A stretch of 64,000 bases of DNA. Origin: Vanrija pseudolonga. Taxonomy: Eukaryota > Basidiomycota > Tremellomycetes > Trichosporonales > Trichosporonaceae. Below are positions 54,594 through 64,000 of this stretch, piece by piece. Location of the stretch: assembly GCF_020906515.1 (NCBI RefSeq), contig NC_085853.1, positions 310,001 to 374,000 on the forward strand, read 5' to 3'. The position numbers and the translations under genes were made by a program. The stretch's first letter is position 1. Each line of letters starts with the position of its first letter. Below the pieces are notes generated by a model. That model searched no databases. It had not been told where the DNA came from and saw only the letters and a program-made list of their open reading frames with translations.

Positions 54594-55369
54594 TGTTGTT
54601 GTTCTTGTTGTTTGGTTGGTGGTTGTAGAGTTGCGCAAAGTGCAGAAGTTGAAGTCGTGAGAGGTGATGAGAAGATGGACAAGTAGCGACAGAGAAGGGG
54701 GGTTTAAGTAGACGACGACGAGCGCGACGACGACGACGAGACGGTGCGAGCGAAGAGACGGTGCACAGCAGCGCGATCTGCACGCCGCGTCGTGTCGTCG
54801 TGGCCGTGGCCGGGGCCGGGGCCGGATGGCCGAGGGTGACGGTGACGGTGAGTGCGAGCGACGCCCAACGACCCCCTCGGCACGCCGACGCCGTGCGCCC
54901 TCGACGCCTTCTCGGTCTTGGCGCTGTATTATCAGTCACAAACCGAGGGGTTGACGTGTGGTCGCGTCATCTTTTGAGTGGAGGAATGTGGGGGTGAAAC
55001 AACTGATACAGATCTGTGTGTGGCGGATATCCCGTGGCTGGCTGGTTCGGGCGCGAGTCGCCGAGGCGGGCGGGCGAGGCGACAAGGCGGTACCGTCACC
55101 CGGCGCCGTTGCGACGCCCTCGCGACAACGTGCGACACTGACGCTTGCTAGATGGCGACGTGGCGACGGCGATGATGACGCCGAGTGGGAGCGTGCGAGC
55201 AAGCTGTACGTCTTCGTGACTGGCATGCCGCCGCGCGTCGGCTCCGACACCCCGCGGCGGAATGCTGTCATACCTCTGCGAGCATGCGAGCGACAAGGGA
55301 AGCGACGACCACGACGAGCGAGCGACTAGGAAATGCATCTCCCTCGCTCTGAACCAACGACTGCTGCAG
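54594..55369. other. spacer between array genes A and B
   Basis: 776 bp with no gene. ACTTAAACC about 110 bp upstream of gene A on its strand is the only promoter-like element noted. Confidence 0.4.
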
Positions 55370-55920
55370 CTACGCAAACTCGACGTCAAACGTAACGACA
55401 ATGCCCTCCTGCTGGCCCGGCGCGCCGACCGCGCGCCCGGTCCCCTTGATACCCTTGAGCTCGCCGCTGTGTCGTCAGCGCGGCACCGTCCTCTGCCTGC
55501 TGCGCCGACTCACGAAGCCGACGAGGGAAGGAGGACGTAGTCAGTCTCCACGAGCTCAGTGCCGTTCGGCACCTGCCCAGCGATCGTGAAGGCCACCGAG
55601 CCGGCCTTGCCGAGGATGCTGCCCGTGAAGACGGAGATGCCGTCTAGGGGTGGGGTCAGCGCGGGGCTCGACGACGGGGAGGAAACGTACGGAAGGCCTT
55701 GTCGCCGTCGTCGGGGCCGTATGCGATGCTAGTGTCAGCAGGTAGCGGTGAAGAGGACATACGTCGCGAAGTGCGTGACGGCCTTGCCCGCCATCTCGGC
55801 CCCCTTGAACTCGGCCTCGGTGGTCATCGCGCCCGGGAGGCGCGTGCTGCCGTGCTCGCTCGTGATGGTGTGGAAGGCGATACGGTCAAAGTCGAACGTG
55901 GTGGTGATGTGGGTGGGCAT
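55370..55920 (-). CDS. DUF3224-like small protein B
   Basis: Four exons: 55920-55763, 55728-55691, 55643-55514, 55466-55370; 140 aa. HGISVFTGSILGKAGSVAFTI and SGELKGIKGTGRAV carry the family signature; the end VVTFDVEFA is also shared. The first exon (158 nt) replaces the 10 + 151 nt pair of A, D and E, so the first intron is absent. Exon lengths 158, 38, 130 and 97 are identical to those of protein C, making B and C the most recent duplicate pair. Function unknown; cytosolic by lack of signal or membrane segments. Confidence 0.78.
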
Positions 55921-56303
55921 GGTGTGAGGGGTTGGTGGTGCTGTGAGAGTTGTGAGAAGTGAGTGACTGAGTGAGGGACAACGAAGAAGACGGTAGTGGC
56001 CAGAGGAGGCCTTTATAGCCTGCGTCGAAGGCGGTGTTAGGATGCAGCCTGCGGCCTGACTGGAGGGATCAGCTCGCCGTCGGCGGGGAGGCCGAGCTGG
56101 CCGCCGGTGTGCGTTGATCGACCTGCACGGACGGCGGTGGCTCGGCCTCGGCGACGCAACTTGCTGCCGACGATATCCACGACGCAAACCCGAGGCAAGG
56201 TGTGAGCGACATCTGGCCTCAACGACAACAGACACAGGTACCGAATCTCATTTCCTCTCGTTCCGGCCATGGTACGCTTTACTCCCCTACTATCACGCGT
56301 GCT
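55921..56303. other. spacer between array genes B and C
   Basis: 383 bp. A TTATAAAGG-like element (antisense CCTTTATAGCC near 56011) lies about 95 bp before gene B, a plausible TATA box. Confidence 0.45.
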
Positions 56304-56863
56304 CTACGCAAACTCGACGTTGAAGGTCGCGGGGATACCAGTACTCTTGCCCGGCGAGCACGCCGAGTGGCCGGCGCCCTTGATCCCCTTGAGCTCGCCA
56401 CTGGCGCATCAGCCAACCAACCACACTTCACCCCTCCCCCTGCCCCCTTTGCGACACTCACGACGCAGACGCGCCCAGGATAACATACTCCGCCTCGACG
56501 ACGTCCGACGCCTTGTCGTACCCGCCGGCAATGGTGAACGCGACGGTGCCGGCACGCCCGAGGATGGAGCCGGTGAACACGGAGATGCCGTCTGGGGGTG
56601 GCGTCAGCTTGCCTCTTGTGCTCACGCACTGAAGCTCTGGTCCGCGTCGTCGACGCCGTGATTGAAACTGGCGTCAGTGGGGAGACTGGGGGAAGGAAGA
56701 CGCACGTAGTGAAGTGCGTGACTGCCTTGCCCGACATCTGCTCGCCCTTGTACCCCCCCTCGGTGGTGATCGCGCCGGGGAGCGCCTTGTTGTCGTGCTC
56801 GCTCGTGAGCTCGAGCTGCGCGATGCGCACGAGGTCGACGGTGGTCTTTATCTCGTTGGGCAT
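56304..56863 (-). CDS. DUF3224-like small protein C
   Basis: Four exons: 56863-56706, 56667-56630, 56591-56462, 56400-56304; 140 aa. NGISVFTGSILGRAGTVAFTI and SGELKGIKGAGHSACSPG show the family pattern, ending PATFNVEFA. Close to B throughout, including LELTSEHDNKALPGAITTE versus HTITSEHGSTRLPGAMTTE. Introns are 38, 38 and 61 nt. No targeting signal is seen. The upstream spacer contains a 47-bp perfect palindrome. Confidence 0.78.
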
Positions 56864-56960
56864 GGTCGCGGAGTTGTGTTGGTATTGGGAGAGTGAAGAA
56901 AGGAATGGCAGGAGGCAAGGTCGAGTAGGCGTTGTGGACGCTGGTGCAATTGACGGGCGG

Positions 56961-57007
56961 TGGTTGACGGTGCAGGCGTCGCGACGCGACGCCTGCACCG
57001 TCAACCA
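56961..57007. repeat. 47-bp perfect palindrome
   Basis: Two 23-bp arms, TGGTTGACGGTGCAGG... and its exact reverse complement ending ...CCTGCACCGTCAACCA, flank a single A at 56984. It lies about 100 bp upstream of gene C and 180 bp past the stop of gene D. As RNA or single-stranded DNA it would form a near loop-less hairpin. Confidence 0.97.
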
Positions 57008-57188
57008 TCTCAACAACACCTCACCTCGGCCTCGGCGTTGCATCGCCCACACCACGCCTCGGAGCCGTCCCTTCCCCCAAAATGCGAAGTGCGAAGCAGC
57101 GTCACGCGGAATGCAAAGCGCACCCAGAAGCGAGCACAGCCGTGGCAGCTGCCACATTCATCCACCAGCTACGCGCTACAACCACACC

Positions 57189-57810
57189 CTACTTGCCCTC
57201 GTCCGCGCAGCCAATCGCAAGCGTAACCTCGGTGGTCTCGGCGCCAATCTTCATGCTGTAGCTGCCGGTACCGGCAATCGCGCTGAGCTCGCCGCTGCGG
57301 TGTGGTCAGCCAAGCCTCGTTCCATCTCGCGGCGGCCTCGGCCCCCACTCACGTCCCCGTCGACGTAATAAACTCGAGCTTGGCGCTCACGAGCATGTCC
57401 TTGTGGGTACACGTCCCGCGGGCGGCGTACGCGATGGTTCCCTTGTGGCCCAGGATCGCGCCGGTGAAGATAGCGATGCCCTCTGCGTGGAGCGTGAGCA
57501 AGCGAAGCGAGCCAGGGAGCGCGCGGGCCAACGTACCGTAACTGAGGTCGCCCGAGCCATCGCCGTGCATCGCGCTGCAGTGGGTCAGCATGAGTCAACG
57601 AGGCAGGCCTACTTGGTGAAGTGGCCCACGGCCGTGCCGTTAAACTCGTCGCCGATGAACTCGAACTCGGACGTCGCGGCGGACGGGACGGGGCCGGGGG
57701 TGAGCTTGTCCGTTGACACCTCGACGCCGACGCCGGACAGGGCCTTGAGGGTGGTCTTGATGGCTGGTGCGTTAGGGGCATAGTGGGTGGGGGTGCTCAC
57801 TGCGGGGCAT
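57189..57810 (-). CDS. DUF3224-like small protein D
   Basis: Five exons: 57810-57801 (10 nt), 57763-57613, 57574-57537, 57482-57353, 57294-57189; 144 aa. EGIAIFTGAILGHKGTIAYAA and TGELSAIAGTGSYSM match the family. The 10-nt first exon (ATGCCCCGCA) is identical in protein E, as is the 151-nt second exon length. The C-terminus (TEVTLAIGCADEGK) is less typical than the FDVEF ending of B, C and F. A TATATAAA box lies 50-60 bp upstream on its strand (near 57858). Function unknown. Confidence 0.76.
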
Positions 57811-57995
57811 TGTAGAGTTGTGAGGGTTGTTGGTGGGTCAAGTGTCGACGCGACGCGTTTATATAGATGAAACGGCGAGCTCGGCGAGCCGAATCGAATC
57901 GAATCAGGTTGACGTCACTCGTCACGGCGTGGTGGCACAACAACAATCCCAGATCCACATTCCGCCCTCTCGGCCCCGATGTCGACCGCCGACTC

Positions 57996-58558
57996 TCACA
58001 CACCGTCGACATCAGGCACGAGCGTGATCCCCCCAGTGCCGCCCTTCAAGCGGGCAACATACCGCGCCGACCCGTTCATGCCTACCAGCCCGCCGCTGCT
58101 GGGGTCAGCATGCTCGCCCGCCCAGACCCACCTCGCTGTGGCCGGCAGGAAGCGCCAGTCGGCCGTCACGACGTCGTGCGCGCAGTTGCCGGTGACGGCG
58201 TAGCTGATCTCGCCGGTGCGATCCGCGATCGCGCCGCTGAAAACGCCTATGCCAGCTGGATGTTAGTCCGGCCTAACGCCCGACGCACCAAACTCCGTGC
58301 TGCCGCTCCCGTCGGCATGGTACGCGCTTCCGTCAGCTCAGCGACCGAAGGAACACACTTCGCATAGTGGTTCACACATGTCCCGGCCACTTGGTCGCCG
58401 GCAAGCTGGAACTCGGCGCTCGACGCGCCGGGGATACTGCCGCGCGTCGCGCGGGGCGTGTGTACTTCGGCCGTGGCGGAGTAGAGCACGGCCAGGGTGG
58501 CGTGGAGGGCTGGGGCGTGAGTTGGCCGGCCTCGAGCAGGCCGCTCACTGCGGGGCAT
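57996..58558 (-). CDS. DUF3224-like small protein E
   Basis: Five exons: 58558-58549 (10 nt), 58509-58359, 58326-58289, 58255-58132, 58098-57996; 141 aa. GIGVFSGAIADRTGEISYAV replaces the usual GKxGT strand turn, and the GTGELxGIxG hairpin is degraded to SSGGLVGMNGSARYV. It is the most divergent member. Three of its introns are only 32-33 nt long, among the shortest in the window. The extreme C-terminus has no VEF motif. The exon scheme shows common ancestry with A and D. Function unknown; reduced constraint is possible. Confidence 0.7.
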
Positions 58559-58795
58559 TGCGAGGAAGTGGAGAGTAGATCGGATCAGACGGGACAGCTC
58601 TTCGTCAACTCCTCGGTCAGTGCAGAGCTGCAAGATCGCAAGACCGAGATATGGAGGTCGCACGTGCAGAACTAGCAGCTCAACGTGGTCTACGGTGTAG
58701 ATTATAGATGAGGGTGGTCCAGTCAACTCAAGCGTCGTGGCACAGACATAAATAACCACCGACACAACCCCGGTAGACTCACCCCGCAACCCACC

Positions 58796-59234
58796 ATGCC
58801 CAAAGTCACAGCCACATACAAGTCCCACGGGTTCACCAACACCCCCCTACAGCTCACGCACGGCCAAGCCGCCTTGGCTGCAGGACAGATGGAGCAGACC
58901 TTCTCAGGCGACATGGACGGCTATGGGGTGTCGCACTTCACGCTGTACGCTTCCTTTCTTTTGCTTCACCACTGACGCCAGCCTCCCGCAGGACACGCAC
59001 AAATCCCTCTTCGAAGGCGTCCAAGTGTTTGACGGCGTCCTCCTCGGCCGTAAGGGCACCTTCGCGTCCACCGCCCGCGGGGTCATCGTCGACGGCGTGG
59101 TGGATACCAACATGGTCATCTATGAGGGCAGCGGGACGGGCGAGCTGGCTGGTATTCGCGGGAGCGGGTCCTCGCGGGTTACGTTTGGGCAGACTGAAGG
59201 GATTCCCATGTCGTTTGAGGTCGAGTTTCAGTAG
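58796..59234 (+). CDS. DUF3224-like small protein F
   Basis: Two exons, 58796-58944 and 58982-59234 (37-nt intron), encode 133 aa. FEGVQVFDGVLLGRKGTFAST, then YEGSGTGELAGIRGSGSSR and MSFEVEFQ, are the closest match in this window to the DUF3224 consensus. It is the only array member on +, head-to-head with E across 237 bp. Its single intron is at the same place as the A-E intron after HFT; all others are absent. Bacterial and fungal relatives are small cytosolic beta-barrel proteins of unknown activity. Confidence 0.82.
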
Positions 59235-59348
59235 TGCAGAGGTGTCATGTGTTGAATGTGTTTGATGATGCAGTCTATGCCGTGCTCAGTCCCATTGCTA
59301 CATTGTGTTCTCTCACAAGCTACATCGCGTTGGCCAACCCTACTTCCC

Positions 59349-61877
59349 CTAGAACCCTCCCCCACCATTCCACATCATCGCGAGCGTGTCCAGATCAGCC
59401 ATGGGCAGCATGGACGGCGTGATCCCCGCGGCGTCCACCTCGCCCGACCACGTGGGGATGTGGATCAAGTCGGCCCAGTGGGCGCCGACGTGCGCGTCTG
59501 GCTGGAGAATGTCCACGATCTGGAGGTACCGCACCGCAAGGGGCTCGGCGGTGCGGATGCGCTCGAGGACTTGGCGCGCCTTGGCCACCGCTGCACGCCA
59601 AGTATCTGCCTCTGCGCTCGTCGGGTCCGTGTGGAGCGCTATCAGCGGTAGGAATGACGCGGGGAAGATGTAGTGCCTGGGGTTAGAACAGTTCAGACGC
59701 GACACTCACATCGCGTACCAGTTCTCGAAGCGAGAGCTAGTGTCGCCGGCCACGAAGAAGTCGTGTATGCTGCCGATCGTGTCCTGTGCGTTCTGGAGGC
59801 ACAGCTGCGCCGACTGAAGCTCTGCTGGGTTATCGTTGTCGTCAGCGGCCGCGAGCGTGGCGAGCGGCTTGGCCGTCAGCGCGCGCTGCAGGAAGGCGCG
59901 CCGGTGGATAATGATGCGGAGGTTGGAGTAGCGCCAGAAGAGCTTGTGGCGCGCCAGGTTGAAGAAGCGGGGTGTCGTATCGGGCTTCGACGACAACTTG
60001 ATGCAGTCCCCAAGCCCCTGCCACCACTGCTCGAGCTGCGAGTCGAGAAACAGCGCCTCGTTCGGCGTCGGCGGCGGGGACGCGATCGTCTTGGAGTAGA
60101 TTGGCGTGCCGACGAGGAGGAAGTCGGACTGCAGCCGCAGGTTTGTGTAGATTGTCGGTTCTTCCACTGGCGCTGGCGGGGCCGTCGCGCTGGAGAGGAA
60201 GCTCGCGTCGTGGACGTTGTTGAGCATGTTGACATCGGCTTCGGCGACCGACATCATCTGGGCGTGGCGTCAGCAGCCCGTCAACCATGCGTTCGCGCGC
60301 GCTTACAACCGGCCGCCCGTACGTGATGCTCGTCCCCGCGTCGACGACCCACAGCATCCACCACACGCGGCGGCGCTGCTCGCGCTCAAACGGCGAGATG
60401 TTCCAGAACGGCAGCTCGCGGTGCAGGCCAAGCCCGATGGCCATGCGGCCCGCGAGACCGAGGTATCCGTAGCTCGTGTTTGGCTTGTTGAGCCTCTGCG
60501 CAAGGGCGGCGAGGAGCGTGAACCCTTGCACGAGGGTCAAGCTGCCCGACTCGACCTGCTCGACGGACATGGCGCGCAGCGCATGCTCCATAAAGTACCG
60601 GATGACGCTGTCGGGCTGGCTGGCGCACAGCGCGCCGTGCGCCAGCACGACATTCAGCAGCAGCTGCCACTGCGCGCGCGGCGGGTGCGGGATCAGCTGG
60701 CTCCACTGGGCGCGGAACGTCGCCTGGTGCACGATCGGGTACTGCTGGTGGTACTGAGCAAAGTAGGCATCGATGAAGCTCTCGAGTTGCGGGGGAGCCG
60801 GGGTCCATCCCTCGATTGGCCCGTCGCCGCGCGCGCCTTGCGGGATGCGCACGCCGCCAGCACATATCCGCAGGATGTGCAGCAGTGTCGCTGACGACGC
60901 GAAGCCTGCCGCCGGTGTCAGCGAAGCTGGATGCTTGATCCTCGACCACCCACCGAGATACCCCTCCCCCTCCGGATCGGTGCTCAGCGACGCCGTCCCG
61001 TCCATCTGCAGGCTGGGCTGGTACCGCTCGTTCCACTCGTACCCGTGCGCTCCGACGGGGTTGCGCTCGAGCACGTCGTACGGCCCGACGCTGTCGACCG
61101 GCAGGTGGGGTTCTGAGCCGGCGAGGCTGAACCCCGGGGACAGGCCTGTGCTGCTGGATGCCACCGCCCGGCGGGCAGTTCCAAGTCGCGGCGGGCCGGC
61201 CAAGCCGCCGTTGGAGGCCGTCGCCAGGGGTGACGACGAGGTGGCCGTGAACTGTCCAAGGGGGGACGGGCGGTCCGCCGTCACCGGCGGTGTTAGCAGA
61301 GGTGGGGCGGCACTGATGCTCGCGACGGGCTCGAGCGTGAACTCGAGCGGGAAGGTATCTGGGATGCTGCTGATGTCGTTGTCGCCTGGTGGTGTCACAT
61401 CCCGAGGAGGAGGCGGCTGAAGCTCCTTGGGCTCGGCTGCGACATCGACCATAGGCGACATGGACGGCGGCGACGAGCTCGGCTCGCCACTCTTCATCTG
61501 CACTGCTTCGGCGTCGATGTTCACCCCCGGTGCGTGCACACTGAGCATGTATCGAAGCGTATCGACCTGGGCCTGGAGCTCGGAGACGAACCTGTCGCCG
61601 CCGCATCAGCCGTAGCCTTGCCCCGTCTCTGCTCAACTCACTCCTTGGTCGGCCGCACAGGCAGCAGCGAGTACGTGCACTCCTTGGCGTACCGCGTGCA
61701 GATACCGCACGGCTGCCGGCGGTCACACTTACGGTTGTCAGTCCGCGCCCCACGCCCCGCTCAGCCCACCTTGCGCTTGAGACGGTAGCACTCGACGCAT
61801 GACTGCTTCAGTGGCCCGCTGGAGCTCCGCGGGGTCGACGCCGGCGTCGCGTCGCGGCGGCGGCGGGTCGCTGGCAT
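59349..61877 (-). CDS. Zn2Cys6 fungal transcription factor
   Basis: Five exons: 61877-61770, 61727-61642, 61591-60307, 60257-59710, 59676-59349; 784 aa. Splicing exons 1 and 2 makes the cluster SCVECYRLKRKCDRRQPCGIC to TRYAKEC (residues about 27-52), a C-x2-C-x6-C-x5-C-x2-C-x6-C zinc finger. A short coiled coil (FVSELQAQVDTLRYML) and a disordered Ser/Pro linker follow. The fungal-specific regulatory domain then covers residues 300-600 (IDAYFAQYHQQYPIVHQATF, SYGYLGLAGRMAIGLGLHRE, RRRVWWMLWVVDAGTS). It is probably nuclear. It starts 204 bp from the divergent SDR gene and ends beside the DUF3224-like array; either could be a target, by position only. Confidence 0.92.
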
Positions 61878-62081
61878 TTGTTGTGTGTGTGTAGTGGGCG
61901 ATTGAGAGCGGGCGGGGGTACCGAGATGATGGATACTCGAGCGGAGGGGAGCGGGCGGGCGGCCGCTTGCACTGGTTGGCGGTTGCGGCTGGCGGCCCGC
62001 TCGGCGTCTGCCAGCTCTGTACAAGTATAAGAGGGTACGTACGACTGCATGCATGCAGGCATAGCCCCCGTTCGAATCAGC
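61878..62081. promoter_or_regulatory. divergent promoter between Zn2Cys6 gene and SDR gene
   Basis: 204 bp. AAGTATAAGAG at about 62021-62031 lies some 55 bp before the SDR ATG. Confidence 0.5.
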
Positions 62082-62997
62082 ATGGCCATCGATACCTCAC
62101 CCCGTGCCAGCGACACCTCGCTCGACTACAAGGGTAAAATCGCCTTTGTGAGCGGCGGCGGCCGCGGCATCGGGCTGGCCATCACGCGCGCGCTGGCCAG
62201 CGTCGGCGCGACCGTCGTGATCACCTGGACGTCGCGCGACCCATCAGCGGAAGCGAAGCAGATCACCGCGGATACTGGGGCGGCAGTGCACGCGTACCGC
62301 TGCGCAGCGGAGGACAGCGCGCAGGTCGACGCGCTGGTCGAGCGCGTCGCCGCCGAGGTGGGGCAGGTGGACCTCGTCGTCGCCAACGCTGGCGTGTGCC
62401 TGTGGCGCGACACGATCGACATGAGCGACGATGAGCTGCGCTGGATCATGGACACCAACCTCTTCGGCCCGATATACCTCGTGCGCGCGTTCGCGCGGCA
62501 CTGGCTAGGCCTGCCTGCCGCTGTCGACCCGGCGGTGCGTGCCGAGCGGCCGGCAAAGCAGAACCTCAACAAGAAGATCCTGTGCATCTCGAGCATCTCG
62601 GCCTTGGTGAACATGACGCCGCAGGTACAGATGGCGTACAATGCGTCCAAGGCGGGCGTGACGAGCGCCGTCAAGGTGGGTACGGCAGGGGAGGAGGGGG
62701 TGGAGTGGCCGGAGGGGGGTGCTGACTCTGCTCCAGTCACTCGCCGGCGAGTGGGCCCAGTACGGCATCACGATCAACGCCATCTCCCCCGGATACGTCA
62801 AGACGGACATGACGATGCACCCGCCCCCCGGGGACGGCGCGGCGTGGGTCAAGAAGTGGCGCGACATGACCCCCGTCGACCGGTTCGCCGAGCCCAGCGA
62901 GATCGGCGACCTTGTCGTGCTCCTCGGCTCTGCGCGCGCGTCGAGCTTCATGACGGGGCATGATATCGTCGTGGACGGGGGGTACACTACGTACTAA
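62082..62997 (+). CDS. SDR-family NADP-dependent oxidoreductase (sorbose/mannitol dehydrogenase-like)
   Basis: Exons 62082-62675 and 62737-62997 (61-nt intron) encode 284 aa. The classical SDR signature is complete: cofactor loop VSGGGRGIGLAI, VANAG, catalytic Ser in ILCISSISALVN, YNASK (Tyr and Lys), and ISPGYVKTDM after the active site. The C-terminal SFMTGHDIVVDGGYTTY is typical of fungal polyol/sorbose reductases of the Sou1/mannitol-dehydrogenase type, though 3-oxoacyl reductases are similar. A short insert (GLPAAVDPAVRAERPAKQN) before the catalytic strand is unusual. An alternative in-frame ATG lies at 62049. Confidence 0.9.
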
Positions 62998-64000
62998 CTA
63001 GTTGATGTATGTTTGGGTCGTCGGGTGTTGCGTGCCAGCACGCTTCGTGCGGTGAGCTGGGAGAGAAAGCCAAGCCTGCCGCCACTGCCACCGTACAGCC
63101 GTGTAGCCGGCCGCCTCGGGCGTGATTTCTTTTTACGTCGCGTGGAACTCGGCGGGGCGGCCACACGGGCGGCGTTGCCCTCATGACTGGGTGTCTTGGG
63201 GTGGCAATGCCACGCGCTGTGATCATTGCGAGTGGAATGAAGGAGGTGTCAGTTTACAAGCGAGCGAGCGCGCTGCCAAGTGCTTGTTGACACGTCAGCG
63301 AGGCCAGGCACATTCTTGGAACCCGACGTTTCAGTGATCGGGCAGTGAGTAGGGAGGGCCCAGACATCAGTACGGTGCTCGAGGATGATTGACCGCACTG
63401 GGTGCCTCTGACCGCGATGACTGCTGCTGCAATGGAGGTTGAAAGCACGAGCTGTAGGTGTTAGATCAGCGCCTGGGTGGTTGCCGACGCCCGCCGACAA
63501 AGGCAGCCGCGGGCCGAGAAACACGCCATGATCAGGGGAGGCGCCGAGGTGCGTGCATAGTGTGTATCTCTAGACGAGGCATGAAGCAGCGAGGCTGGCT
63601 GCATTGATCCTGATTGAGTGAATGCTGCTGCTGAATGCTTGCTTGCCTCGTTTGAGGATGAAGCCTGCCGGGAGGCATGGATTGCTGTCGCTGTTGCTCT
63701 CAACGTCATGCGGGCCCGGTAGTGTCACAATGTGCATTCGTCATTGTCATTTCATGCCGGCATGCTTCAGGTCGATTCCATTCCATTAACATCCACAGCC
63801 TCTGCTCACCTGCCTTGCCTGCACTCTGACTTTACTTTACTAACAGTCGCACTTGTTTCAGCGTTTACCGTTTCGGGGTGCTACTGCCGCCGTGCTGGCC
63901 GGCCGTGCTACTCACCTCTCTCAGCCCCCGCCCGGCCCTGGAGCCATCGAACCTGACACCCACCCATGACACCCTCACCCTCTGCTCGTCGTGATGATCC
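62998..64000. other. intergenic to window end
   Basis: About 1 kb with no supportable gene, RNA or repeat. Any gene it flanks lies beyond the window. Confidence 0.45.

Noticed and set aside
60386-61753. 455-codon frame overlapping the Zn2Cys6 regulator on the same strand
   Set aside because: Arg/Pro-rich alternative frame; the regulator's own frame carries the conserved domain.

Overview
The window looks like nuclear DNA of a basidiomycete yeast, most likely a tremellomycete of the Trichosporonales type. The reasons are high GC, genes on both strands, and many tiny introns (32-60 nt is usual). The introns have GTGAGT-like donors, CTGAC/CTAAC branch points and CAG acceptors. Gene content is fungal: Zn2Cys6 regulators, an IP6 kinase of the Kcs1 type, a Bsd2-like adaptor and intron-containing nuclear tRNAs. 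The lineage call is inference; the exon structures below were read by eye, with reading-phase checks across every junction.

Layout. 0.3-10 kb: a Bsd2/NDFIP-like Rsp5 adaptor (-), Kcs1 (+) and a nine-exon Zn2Cys6 regulator (+). 10.7-16.2 kb: a large disordered/coiled-coil protein and a single-pass Ser/Thr-rich membrane protein (both +). 16.2-21.2 kb: an amino-acid permease (-), a decayed second permease copy and an NAD-dependent epimerase-type reductase (+).

22-36 kb is a lineage-specific array of at least seven F-box-like paralogs, all on +, plus a C-terminal relic. One member is a clear pseudogene and one has a frame break or an odd intron. A packed cluster of three intron-containing tRNA genes (anticodons AAC, CTC, CTT) sits inside the array. 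36.5-45.6 kb looks metabolic: a sugar transporter, a P450 divergent from an HD-domain hydrolase (cyanamide-hydratase-like), and a TenA-like protein divergent from an AMP-dependent acyl-CoA ligase.

45.6-53.2 kb: a roughly 517-bp hexanucleotide satellite, a four-TM membrane protein (-), a 3-kb stretch with no gene I can support, and a 3-hydroxyacyl-CoA dehydrogenase (-). 53.8-59.2 kb: a second array, six small DUF3224-like paralogs with matching exon lengths and stepwise intron loss, and a 47-bp perfect palindrome in one spacer. 59.3-63 kb: a Zn2Cys6 regulator (-) divergent from an SDR oxidoreductase (+). The last kilobase holds nothing recognisable.

The two tandem arrays are the most unusual parts. 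The F-box-like array shows birth-and-death evolution and a triplicated leader intron. The DUF3224-like array ends next to a regulator/SDR pair that could form a small co-regulated locus; that link is inference only.
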